Shown here in pieces: positions 1 to 7,158 of a DNA stretch of 36,222 bases. Position numbers and translations under genes: made by a program. The stretch comes from an uncultured Dorea sp. Lineage in GTDB: Bacteria; Bacillota; Clostridia; Lachnospirales; Lachnospiraceae. The first letter of the stretch is position 1. Each line of letters starts with the position of its first letter. The notes below the pieces were generated by a model that searched no databases, was not told where the DNA came from, and saw nothing but the letters and a program-made list of their open reading frames with translations. Location of the stretch: NCBI GenBank assembly GCA_910584265.1, contig CAJTZE010000034.1, positions 1 through 36,222 on the forward strand, in the 5' to 3' direction.

Positions 1-72
1 CTCCGGGAAGAAACTTATGATCCATTTTGCAAGCGACCATTTGCTTCCCGGGTATCTGCATACTGCTTTCAC
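1..72 (-). CDS. DNA adenine methylase, D12 class (N-terminal 24 codons only, runs off the left edge)
   Basis: A GTG start at 72-70 sits 5 bases after a GGAGGGG ribosome binding site, 16 bases past the end of the preceding gene. The 24 readable codons give a protein starting VKAVCRYPGSKWSLAKW, followed by an IISFFPE segment. The YPG-x-KW-x-LA-x-WI pattern is the start of D12-class N6-adenine methyltransferases (Dam, DpnM), where the PG-x-K loop binds S-adenosylmethionine. The catalytic DPPY motif would lie outside the window. In phages such lone methylases usually protect DNA from host restriction or mark hemimethylated DNA. The identification rests on a short stretch, but that stretch is distinctive. 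Confidence 0.72.
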   Translation of the reverse strand, partial: MKAVCRYPGSKWSLAKWIISFFPE

Positions 73-88
73 TATTTCCCCTCCACCA

Positions 89-1678
89 TCATTTTTCTCT
101 CTGCACGTACTTCAAAAACTCTACCAATTCCGTCTCATTGCTCGGATACCTGCTATACTTTTCGTGTCTCTGCCATTTTCCGTAACATCCTGTTTTATCC
201 TTCGGCGGTTCCGGTCCTCCGACAAGATGCAGATAGCGTACTTCATATTCATCGCAATATCTGGTCTTCGGCACCAGATAGACCTCCGCTATCAGCCTTG
301 CACCATTCTTAAAATCATATTTGAAATACTTACAGCCGATATTCTCATCCTCATACCACAGACCCCAATCCTTGTAATTACTCAGCCATGCCTTCCTCTG
401 CTCGTTGTTCTTCAGTAAAGGCAACTCCGGCTGAACAGGCTCAGCCGGATCCTGCACCTCGTTCATGTTCTGGACATATGCTGTAAGTGCACCGACTACC
501 AGCTTCTGTAGTCTGACTCTCCTGTCCTTATCTGTAAATTCTTCCTGCATCAAAACAAGTGTCTTCTTCTCTTTTTCCAGTTTGTCCTGAAGCAGTTCCA
601 GATCAGACAATCCGCACAGTTCCTCATACTTCTCTTCTCCCTGCTGTGTTTCTGCAGCACTCCCTATGCCAGCCGTGTTAACGTTATCCACTTCCTGGTA
701 TTCAACATCAGCAACCGGCTCATCCTTTTCCTGCCCCGGTTCTTCTTCCCGGGAACTGGAGCTGCAGCATTCCAGCTTACATCCGCGTTTTGTACACTCC
801 CAGCAGCATCTCTCACTGCAGCCGCTTCCGTCTCCCGGTATTTTCTTCGCTTCTTCCGAAAGGCTGCAGAAGAAACCTTCCCTGTACAGGCATTTCCCGG
901 TCTTCTCTTCTTTCCCAGACCCTTCCTCTACAGTTTCACTGCCTTCTATGTGCGACGCCGCACATGATTCTGATCCAGGAAGAAGCTCCGGATAATCCTC
1001 CACATGCATCTGACCCGGAATATCTTCTTCCGGAATATACGGTTCAGCAACCCAGCCGCATCTGCTGTTACAGCTTTCATCACACTGGCTGCAGCATTCT
1101 GCACCTCCATGCCCGCAACAGCTGCAGCAATCTGGATACCTGCTCCAGCCGGTAATGCATCCCCTCTGATAAGGCTTTACTGACTTTTCAGGCTCTTCCC
1201 CATCTGGTTCCGTTTGTGCGACGCCGCACATCTCTTCCGGAACTGCATTTACAGGCTCTTTCAATGTCCTCAGTCCTTTGATATCCCTTACCGACATATC
1301 CGGCGTCACTGATTCAAGCTGGGAATCCTCCAGATACAGCATCTCCTGAAGCTGGCTTTTCCCATAATTCTTATACTCCTCTGCCAGCGTCGGGGAATTA
1401 CCATTTTCCGAAAATTTATCATTGATGTCCATATATCTTGAACACTTTGACCTGCTGATTCCATATTTATCTTTCGCATACTCCCAGATGTCTTTATACC
1501 CATCCTCTTTAAACTTTTCGTCCTTCCTAACCTGTTTTAGCCAGAATCCCAATTCGATAAAGTTTTCCGCCATATTACGGAACGTCTTCTCGATCCGCCA
1601 GTTCAATTCTTTGTATGTAAGATTTTCATACAGCCCGTCTATGTTATTTTCCACACTTTTTATAATCTCTTTTTTCAT
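89..1678 (-). CDS. Cysteine-rich phage protein with N-terminal ParB/KorB-like region, function unknown
   Basis: This 529-aa protein has no function I can name. Residues about 25-140 are basic and helical (KYGISRSKCSRYMDIND, then a segment around RDIKGLR) and resemble the helix-turn-helix part of ParB/KorB-like or plasmid-partition proteins. Two cysteine clusters follow, at residues 174-207 (ten Cys, including CCSQCDESCNSRC) and 263-305 (nine Cys), likely metal-binding. An acidic Glu-rich linker and a coiled-coil-like stretch (about 355-400) lead to a conserved-looking C-terminal domain rich in Trp and Tyr (430-529). The ATG at 1678 has only a weak GAAGAG upstream. It lies between RusA and the methylase in the early operon. 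Two identical DNA palindromes lie inside the gene (see repeats). Confidence 0.7.
   Translation of the reverse strand: MKKEIIKSVENNIDGLYENLTYKELNWRIEKTFRNMAENFIELGFWLKQVRKDEKFKEDGYKDIWEYAKDKYGISRSKCSRYMDINDKFSENGNSPTLAEEYKNYGKSQLQEMLYLEDSQLESVTPDMSVRDIKGLRTLKEPVNAVPEEMCGVAQTEPDGEEPEKSVKPYQRGCITGWSRYPDCCSCCGHGGAECCSQCDESCNSRCGWVAEPYIPEEDIPGQMHVEDYPELLPGSESCAASHIEGSETVEEGSGKEEKTGKCLYREGFFCSLSEEAKKIPGDGSGCSERCCWECTKRGCKLECCSSSSREEEPGQEKDEPVADVEYQEVDNVNTAGIGSAAETQQGEEKYEELCGLSDLELLQDKLEKEKKTLVLMQEEFTDKDRRVRLQKLVVGALTAYVQNMNEVQDPAEPVQPELPLLKNNEQRKAWLSNYKDWGLWYEDENIGCKYFKYDFKNGARLIAEVYLVPKTRYCDEYEVRYLHLVGGPEPPKDKTGCYGKWQRHEKYSRYPSNETELVEFLKYVQREK
949..965. repeat. 17-bp palindromic repeat, copy 1
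   Basis: TGTGCGACGCCGCACAT, with perfect 6-bp arms (7 bp with the flanking A at 948) around an ACGC centre. The same 17 bases occur again at 1215-1231 in the same gene, but in a different codon frame. On the coding strand this copy is read as Ser-Cys-Ala-Ala-Ser-His. Confidence 0.8.
1215..1231. repeat. 17-bp palindromic repeat, copy 2
   Basis: Identical to 949-965, 266 bp away. Here the coding strand reads it as Met-Cys-Gly-Val-Ala-Gln, a different frame from copy 1. Conservation therefore acts on the DNA rather than on the peptide. Confidence 0.8.
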
Positions 1679-1735
1679 CTCTTCAAGAAGCCCGTGTACA
1701 CGTCACCCCGGCCGGAGGCTGGCTCCTTTCTAAGT

Positions 1736-1957
1736 TTATGATCTCTTCTTTGCAATCCGTGACAGTTCACACATAACAGCAGTCAGGATTTCATTCCCAA
1801 ATTCTGAATTATATTTTTCACTTAACTGTTCCGCTTCCATTGCGGCTTCGCTGCATTCTCTGTCCCGGAGGTTACTGCATGCATACTTCCGGTATAGGTG
1901 CCAGATATCCAGAAACATCTGGTAAACTTCCCGGAACGCCATTATATTTTTCTTCAT
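1736..1957 (-). CDS. Small phage protein, function unknown
   Basis: A 73-aa helical, charged protein (MKKNIMAFREVYQMF at the start, ending in LSRIAKKRS). The ATG at 1957 overlaps the RusA stop as ATGA, so I chose it over the longer upstream reading frame; such overlaps imply translational coupling. No domain is recognisable. Its place directly after the RusA gene in the early operon is the only hint about its role. Confidence 0.65.
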   Translation of the reverse strand: MKKNIMAFREVYQMFLDIWHLYRKYACSNLRDRECSEAAMEAEQLSEKYNSEFGNEILTAVMCELSRIAKKRS

Positions 1958-2349
1958 TCCAGCTCCTCTATCCGGATCCAAATTCCTGGAGGGTCCGCCC
2001 AAAACTTTTCCACGACCTCCGATGCCGCCAGCGCGTCATCTTTCCAGAACCCCGCCACTGTCATGCAGTCCTTCAGGAGCTTCTGCAGGTTATCCGTATC
2101 CGGCTTTGTTGTACGGTATGCCCCCTGTGGATGTTTCCCTTTTGGAAAGCACCACTTTGTTATCAGCCTTACCCCGCAGGAATAAGGCTTTTCCGGCCGG
2201 AATCTATCCAGATGCCCCATCAGCTTGCTTCTGGCCGCCTTCACCTCAGGAGGATCATAAAAGACCGGCTTACCGTTTACAACAGTTACTTTCTTTTCCT
2301 GATGTGTACATGTCGGAGGAATCATTGCCATAAAAAACTCAATCGCCAT
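1954..2349 (-). CDS. rusA: RusA-family Holliday junction resolvase
   Basis: This 131-aa enzyme cuts four-way DNA junctions formed during recombination or replication. It shows the family's acidic core: KPDTDNLQKLLKD at residues 82-94 (Asp84, Asp86, Asp94) followed by Asp104/Asp105 in FWKDD. These correspond to the metal-binding aspartates of RusA, a homodimeric resolvase common in lambdoid and Firmicute prophages. Length matches the family (about 120-140 aa). I chose the ATG at 2349, which follows a GGGG-containing site and overlaps the end of the upstream gene by 11 bases. It works downstream of the Sak4-like and helicase genes of the same operon. Confidence 0.88.
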   Translation of the reverse strand: MAIEFFMAMIPPTCTHQEKKVTVVNGKPVFYDPPEVKAARSKLMGHLDRFRPEKPYSCGVRLITKWCFPKGKHPQGAYRTTKPDTDNLQKLLKDCMTVAGFWKDDALAASEVVEKFWADPPGIWIRIEELE

Positions 2350-2608
2350 TATAATCAACCCCCTGCCATTTACCTGTTCCCCGGTCATAGACAATCAATT
2401 TCGACGTTTCGCCCCTTGAGGAAACACGATCCATTACAAACTGCATAATCTCCGGCTGTTCCAAAAGCCATTTAACCACCTCGCTCTTTTTGATATCAAA
2501 TGCCTCTCCCGGAATCGTATGGTATAATGGCGGCATCATCTTGGCCGCTTCCAGGTTTTTGTTAAAAGCAAATCTATCCAGTTTTGTACTTCCCTTTGCT
2601 CTTGCCAT
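2339..2608 (-). CDS. Small phage early protein, function unknown
   Basis: An 89-aa protein beginning MARAKGSTKLDRFAFNK. The ATG at 2608 is preceded by AAAGGAGTG at good spacing, which fixes the start. The N-terminus is basic; the middle contains an acidic helical segment (EVVKWLLEQPEIMQFVMD) and the C-terminus reads KLIVYDRGTGKWQGVDYNGD. I recognise no family. It is the first gene after the repeat-rich gap, and its 3' end overlaps the RusA gene. Confidence 0.65.
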   Translation of the reverse strand: MARAKGSTKLDRFAFNKNLEAAKMMPPLYHTIPGEAFDIKKSEVVKWLLEQPEIMQFVMDRVSSRGETSKLIVYDRGTGKWQGVDYNGD

Positions 2609-2741
2609 TTGCTTCACTCCTTTAACGTGCAAAATCACCGCTGGGGAAAATCTTTTTTTTGTCAAGGATCAGGGGAAGGAGTCGTCGTGCGGAAGCTGAC
2701 GCACGACTACTTTCCCCCTTGACTGTCAGGGAAAGGAAGGA

Positions 2742-2768
2742 AAAACTTATATGAAATATATAAGTTTT
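2742..2768. other. Perfect AT-rich hairpin in the candidate origin
   Basis: Arms AAAACTTATAT and ATATAAGTTTT (11 bp) with a 5-base loop. There is no T-run of terminator type on the coding (minus) strand, although the arm itself ends in T residues. Confidence 0.55.
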
Positions 2769-2775
2769 CATTTCC

Positions 2776-2800
2776 CTGAGGAAACGGAAATGACGTGACG
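2776..2800. repeat. 25-base direct repeat, copy 1
   Basis: Begins CTGAGGAAACGG and ends TGACGTGACG. It matches 2833-2857 at 21 of 25 positions with a 57-base period; the last eight bases are identical. Confidence 0.7.
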
Positions 2801-2832
2801 TTTTTTTCCCTCAAAATTTCCCTCTGGTTTTT

Positions 2833-2857
2833 CTGAGGGAAAAGAAATAACGTGACG
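2833..2857. repeat. 25-base direct repeat, copy 2
   Basis: Begins CTGAGGGAAAAG and ends TAACGTGACG; partner of 2776-2800. Together they could serve as iterons or as two sites for the same protein. Confidence 0.7.
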
Positions 2858-2898
2858 ACATTTTCCCTTCCCTAGTAAAACAGTAAGGAAAGGAAAAT

Positions 2899-5112
2899 TT
2901 ACGTTTTTTTCCTTACACTTCCCTCTTCAACCACAAAACCGCCGTGCTCCTTCAGGCGGTTCCTGACCGTTTTTTCTGTAACCCCCAGATATCCCGCAAG
3001 CCCTTCAAGCGTAACTGTTTCATCAATGCCAAGGGCTTCATAAGCAGATTCAACTGACTGCTTCCGCTCCTTTTTCTTATCCGCAGGCGTCTTCCGTTTT
3101 TCCGCCGCCCTCTGCCAGGGCGCTTTCTCCGTTTCCGGCTGGATATCCTTCAGTACGCCTGAATCATCGGCTCTATGTATCGGATAATCAAACCACAGGT
3201 TCACCGGTTCAAACTTCAGGAACTCCCGGAGTGTGCCTTCTATCCGCCACGCAGTCCTTGCATGCACCTTCTCTTCTGCCTGCCCGATGAGCCGCTCCAG
3301 ATGCTCATACTGCCCCTTGAACAGCTTCTTTTTACAGTATGCTGTCATCTGAGCCTGGCTGCACATGGCATCCTGGGAAACATCATCCTCCCAGTCTTCA
3401 AATAAAGTATTCAGGTATTCCATGCACGCATCACACACAGCATGGTTGGTTTCCTGCTTCAGGAGTGCCTCTGACGGTTCCAGTTCGATAAGGTCAAGGA
3501 TTGCGTCAGGATCCCTCGCAAACACGCCGGAGCCGGATGCCCTGTCCATTGACCGTTTACCGCCCTGCGAGCCTTTGCTGTGATGGTGGCAGTAGATTAC
3601 CGCCGCATTGAGTTCATCACATACCTTGTCAAATTGGTTGCAGAACTTAGCCATCTGGTCAGCGCTGTTCTCATCTCCTGTAATGACCTTGTAGATCGGG
3701 TCGATGATGACTGCCGTATAATTTTTCTTCGCGGCCCTTCTGATCAGCTTCGGAGCCAGCTTATCCATCGGTATGGACTTTCCCCTCAGATTCCAAATAT
3801 CAATATTTGAAAGATTCTCCGGGTTCCATCCAAGAGCCTGGTATACATCCTTAAACCTGTGCAGGCAGCTCGCCCTGTCAAGCTCCAGATTTACATACAG
3901 TACCTTTCCCTGCGCACAGCGCCACCGGAACCATTCCTTTCCTTCGGCAACAGCAATGCACAGCTCAATCAGGGAAAAGGACTTTCCTGCCTTACTGGGA
4001 CCTGCGATCAGCATCTTATGCCCCTGCCTTAATACATTTTCAATAAGGGGCGGAGACAGCTCCGGAAGATTATCCCATACGCTTTCTAACGGCTCCGGAT
4101 CAGGAAGGTCGTCATTGATTCCCTCAATCCACTCATACCATTCATCCCAGCTTTCTTTCCCGATATCTGTATCGATGATATACTGTTTCCTGCCGTTCCG
4201 CTCTGCTCCCGGCATCCGGGAAAGCCTGGACGGGTTCTTATTCTTCGTATCGATCTTCAGTCCGTTCTTCTGGCAGACTTCATACAGGTAATTCACCCTT
4301 TCCTTATATTCCGTCTTGTTTGATGCATTAATCTTCACAATGGCATGGATGCTTTTGTTCCCGGAAAATACAAGACAGGCAACCGGAAGCTCCAATTCAC
4401 GGATGATTGCATTCTGGATATCAAGCTCCACATCATCCGATTCAACAAGGGCATGACGGAAGTCTGTTACATTTTCATCTTTGCATCCATTCCCATCCAG
4501 CGGGTTGTAACGGATCCATGCCCCCGCTTCCGGGTTATAATCACCTAAAACGGCGCCGATATCACCATTACAATGGCTCAGCTTTTCTATCAGTTCCCCG
4601 GCAGTCCGTTTAAAATTCCCTCTTTTTGGCTGCCAGCGCACTCCTTTCTCATCCGTCTGCTCCCAGCTGTTTGTCACATAGCCTACATTCTCACCTGCCT
4701 CAAACAGCGTCTTAAGATACCGGATAATCTCAGATACCGGATCCCACGCCTTAGGTTCATGGATTTTTCTTCCTTCTACCCAGCTTTTGTCAACTACGAC
4801 TCCTTCAGTCCTGACTGCATCATCCCAGCTAAGAACCTGCATCCCGGAAGACGGCTTCCATCCCCGCTCCATGGCAAGCTGTATAATAGTCCCGGCTGTT
4901 ATAGGCGTGGAAGAGCCCCGGAACGACATCCATTTTCTTTCGCATTCGCCTGCATGATACCTGCTTCCGTCGTTCCTGCTCCATTCATCCCACATCTCCA
5001 AGGGATAGCCCTCATGCTTTAAAGCCATCCCCACATTCAGCCATTCCTGATAGTCCAGCCCTGCCGGATCCAGATATTCCATTATTTCCCGTAAATCCGT
5101 CCGCTGTTCCAT
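2899..5112 (-). CDS. Phage primase-helicase (PriCT-2, AEP-like primase, RecA-fold ATPase, C-terminal winged helix)
   Basis: A 737-aa replication protein. Residues 1-87 match the PriCT-2 helical domain (YQEWLNVGMALKHEG, later ECERKWMSF). Residues about 180-330 look like an archaeo-eukaryotic-type primase core: ESDD near 224-227, SGNKSIHAIVKI at 250-261 and NPSRLSRMPG at 293-302. Residues about 360-560 are a RepA/AAA_25-type ATPase with Walker A GPSKAGKS (371-378), Walker B VIIDP (468-472) and a HHHSKG sensor (about 509-514). The last 45 residues contain a helix-turn-helix (GYLGVTEKTVRNRL) that could bind the origin. The protein likely primes and unwinds phage DNA. I chose the ATG at 5112, 4 bases after the helicase stop. 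It is followed by the repeat-rich gap. Confidence 0.85.
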   Translation of the reverse strand: MEQRTDLREIMEYLDPAGLDYQEWLNVGMALKHEGYPLEMWDEWSRNDGSRYHAGECERKWMSFRGSSTPITAGTIIQLAMERGWKPSSGMQVLSWDDAVRTEGVVVDKSWVEGRKIHEPKAWDPVSEIIRYLKTLFEAGENVGYVTNSWEQTDEKGVRWQPKRGNFKRTAGELIEKLSHCNGDIGAVLGDYNPEAGAWIRYNPLDGNGCKDENVTDFRHALVESDDVELDIQNAIIRELELPVACLVFSGNKSIHAIVKINASNKTEYKERVNYLYEVCQKNGLKIDTKNKNPSRLSRMPGAERNGRKQYIIDTDIGKESWDEWYEWIEGINDDLPDPEPLESVWDNLPELSPPLIENVLRQGHKMLIAGPSKAGKSFSLIELCIAVAEGKEWFRWRCAQGKVLYVNLELDRASCLHRFKDVYQALGWNPENLSNIDIWNLRGKSIPMDKLAPKLIRRAAKKNYTAVIIDPIYKVITGDENSADQMAKFCNQFDKVCDELNAAVIYCHHHSKGSQGGKRSMDRASGSGVFARDPDAILDLIELEPSEALLKQETNHAVCDACMEYLNTLFEDWEDDVSQDAMCSQAQMTAYCKKKLFKGQYEHLERLIGQAEEKVHARTAWRIEGTLREFLKFEPVNLWFDYPIHRADDSGVLKDIQPETEKAPWQRAAEKRKTPADKKKERKQSVESAYEALGIDETVTLEGLAGYLGVTEKTVRNRLKEHGGFVVEEGSVRKKT

Positions 5113-5116
5113 ATGC

Positions 5117-6712
5117 TTATACCTGCTCTTCCGGCACATACATACTTGGATTGATTCCAGGCGGAACCCTGCGCCACCCAAGTGCCGCTATTCTGCTTAT
5201 CATATTATTTGCCGCCTTAAAACTCCATGTACCTACATGCTGAAACCCATAGCTTTCAAGTTTTCTTATCTGCTTTGGTCTTGCAAGATTCTCTGACTGC
5301 CTTTTCTGAAGCCTCTGCAATAATTTTGATGCTTTGCCTGCGTTATCTATTTCATCCGGCAGTATTCCAAACCTTTCTAATGCCTTCCTCTGATTATCAG
5401 TTGGCGGCGCCATCTCCCATCCGAATGCTGGAACATAGCCTGCCAGATCTTCTGCCTGGATACTCATCTCAAACTGCAGCGGATCCACCAGGCTCCCCTT
5501 CCTCCGCTTCATTTCGGCCAGCTTTTTTGCAAGGGCTTCTTCCCTCTGCGCAATCACATCCTCGGATGCCGTTTTCTCTGCTTCTTCAATATCCATAGGG
5601 TACCCTGCATCTTTTTCCAGGTTCTCCGTCATCCTCCTTGCAGTCTCTTCGCTTTCACAGATCAGATGCGCAGGATGGCACAGCTCATGCCTCTCTGTAT
5701 GCCATAGAAAATCCAGAAGTAGCAGATGCCCTTTTCCGGGGGCAAGCCTGGTACCGCGCCCTACCATCTGGCAGTACAGGCTCCGCACCTTTGTCGGCCG
5801 GAGAACCACGATGCAGTCCACATCCGGACAGTCCCATCCTTCCGTAAGCAGCATGGAATTACACAGAACGTTATATCTGCCGTCTGCAAAATCCCCTAGG
5901 ATCTCTGCCCTATCCTTGCTCTCACCATTCACTTCTGCGGCCTGAAAACCATTTTTATTCAAAATATCCCGGAACTTCCTGCTGGTCTTAACAAGAGGAA
6001 GGAATACAACTGTTTTCCTATCCCTGCAGTACTGCTTCATCTCTTCCGCTATCCTGTCCAGATATGGATCCAATGCTGTCGCAATATCCCCGGACTTAAA
6101 ATCTCCTGCCTGGACGCTTACAGCAGACATGTCAATCTTAAGCGGTATTGTCACGGCCTGTATCGGTGACAGGTATCCTTCCTTGATCGCTTTCGGCAGG
6201 GTATACTCATATGCCAGGCTCTCAAAAACTGTGCCGAGGTTCTTCATATCCCCCCTGTCCGGGGTTGCTGTTACCCCCAGCACTTCTGCCCTGGGAAAAT
6301 GATCCAGAACCCTCTGATAGCTGTCAGAGGTGCTGTGGTGTGCCTCGTCGATAATAATGGTATCAAAATAATCTGCCGGAAACTGTCCAAGCCTTTTTTC
6401 ACGCATCATGCTCTGCACCGAACCCACAACAATCCTGAACCAGCTCCCCATGCAGGTACTTTCTGCCTTTTCTACTGCACAGCCAAGCCCTGTTGTTTTT
6501 GCTATCTTGTCCGCCGCCTGCTCTAAAAGTTCTCCCCTGTGTGCTAAGATCAATACGCGTTTTCCTTCCCTTACGCATTCTTCCGCTACTTTTGCAAACA
6601 CAATGGTCTTCCCGCACCCGGTTGGGAGAACCAGAAGCGTCCTTTTGATGCCGGTTTCCCATTCCGTGAAAACAGCATCTTCCGCCTCCTGCTGATATGG
6701 TCTCAGCTCCAT
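5117..6712 (-). CDS. SF2 DEAD/DEAH-box helicase (phage type)
   Basis: This 531-aa ATP-dependent DNA helicase or translocase has the full superfamily 2 set: RPYQQEA Q-like motif at 4-10, Walker A PTGCGKT (30-36), DEAH (122-125), TATPDR motif III, and QMVGRGTR motif VI in the second RecA domain. A C-terminal tail (about 430-531) carries a small basic domain repeated in style (PTDNQRKALERFGI and RPKQIRKLESYGF). Phages of this type use the enzyme in replication with a primase and a Sak4-like protein. The ATG at 6712 overlaps the previous stop as TGATG, which favours it over the TTG one codon upstream. Confidence 0.88.
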   Translation of the reverse strand: MELRPYQQEAEDAVFTEWETGIKRTLLVLPTGCGKTIVFAKVAEECVREGKRVLILAHRGELLEQAADKIAKTTGLGCAVEKAESTCMGSWFRIVVGSVQSMMREKRLGQFPADYFDTIIIDEAHHSTSDSYQRVLDHFPRAEVLGVTATPDRGDMKNLGTVFESLAYEYTLPKAIKEGYLSPIQAVTIPLKIDMSAVSVQAGDFKSGDIATALDPYLDRIAEEMKQYCRDRKTVVFLPLVKTSRKFRDILNKNGFQAAEVNGESKDRAEILGDFADGRYNVLCNSMLLTEGWDCPDVDCIVVLRPTKVRSLYCQMVGRGTRLAPGKGHLLLLDFLWHTERHELCHPAHLICESEETARRMTENLEKDAGYPMDIEEAEKTASEDVIAQREEALAKKLAEMKRRKGSLVDPLQFEMSIQAEDLAGYVPAFGWEMAPPTDNQRKALERFGILPDEIDNAGKASKLLQRLQKRQSENLARPKQIRKLESYGFQHVGTWSFKAANNMISRIAALGWRRVPPGINPSMYVPEEQV

Positions 6713-7158
6713 CAAAACTTACCTGCTGTATATTGTCTTTTTGGCTGCGGAAGGTAATCTTTTACATAGTTATATTTTTTCGTCGGGTCTTTTAGGCCGG
6801 GTTTTATTTCAATCCTTGCGCGTCCGGCTGCCCTGAGTACCAAATTCCAGTTGGGATGTACATTATTATCTGTATCCGCTTCAAAACCAATGGAAATGAA
6901 AAATTGTGCTATTTTCCACTCCATCTTTTTATACAAAAGAAGGCTGTCATTTATGACACAGCTTCCTTCTGGAGTTTCCACCCTTAATTTCAACTCAGCC
7001 CTGGGGCATGCTGGTGCTTTTTCACTGCCATCAAACCAGCTTCGTTCAAAACTCTCAACAATAAAATCATAATCCCCTTCCGGGAGCAGGATGTAATCCT
7101 GCCCCTTCTTAACTGGGTCATCCCAGCCCAATACTTCTCCTTTATATGCTTCATTCAT
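6712..7158 (-). CDS. DUF669-family phage protein (possible single-strand DNA-binding partner)
   Basis: A 148-aa protein. The pattern GWDDPVKKGQDYILLPEGDYDF, then FERSWFDGSEKAPACPRAELKL and MEWKIAQFFISIGF, fits the DUF669 family found almost only in phages. DUF669 genes lie next to Sak4-like ATPases and replicative helicases, as here, and have been suggested to act as single-strand-binding proteins. I see no direct proof of that in this sequence. Its start forms an ATGA overlap with the upstream ATPase gene and its stop a TGATG overlap with the helicase gene, so the three are likely made together. Confidence 0.8.
   Translation of the reverse strand: MNEAYKGEVLGWDDPVKKGQDYILLPEGDYDFIVESFERSWFDGSEKAPACPRAELKLRVETPEGSCVINDSLLLYKKMEWKIAQFFISIGFEADTDNNVHPNWNLVLRAAGRARIEIKPGLKDPTKKYNYVKDYLPQPKRQYTAGKF

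Larger units (their letters stand above)
2609..2898. other. Hairpin- and repeat-rich gap after the primase-helicase gene; candidate phage replication origin
   Basis: About 290 bases without a convincing gene. It contains a GTCGTGCG/CGCACGAC hairpin (about 2684-2707), a perfect 11-bp AT-rich hairpin (arms 2742-2752 and 2758-2768), two imperfect 25-base direct repeats, and A/G-rich GGGAAA and GGAAAGG tracts. Origins of phage initiator-primases often lie next to their gene as direct repeats plus AT-rich stem-loops. That function is inference; an RNA-level processing or termination region is the main alternative. Confidence 0.5.

Noticed and set aside
89..1678. Several plus-strand frames of 100-120 codons opposite the cysteine-rich gene
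   Set aside because: They lack ribosome binding sites and are frame shadows of a coding strand rich in Cys and Glu codons.
2609..2898. CRISPR-like array
   Set aside because: Only two imperfect repeats, with no regular spacers and no cas genes in the window.
6399..6662. Minus-strand frame of 87 codons inside the helicase gene
   Set aside because: It overlaps the Walker A and following region of a clear helicase in another frame and has no recognisable protein features.
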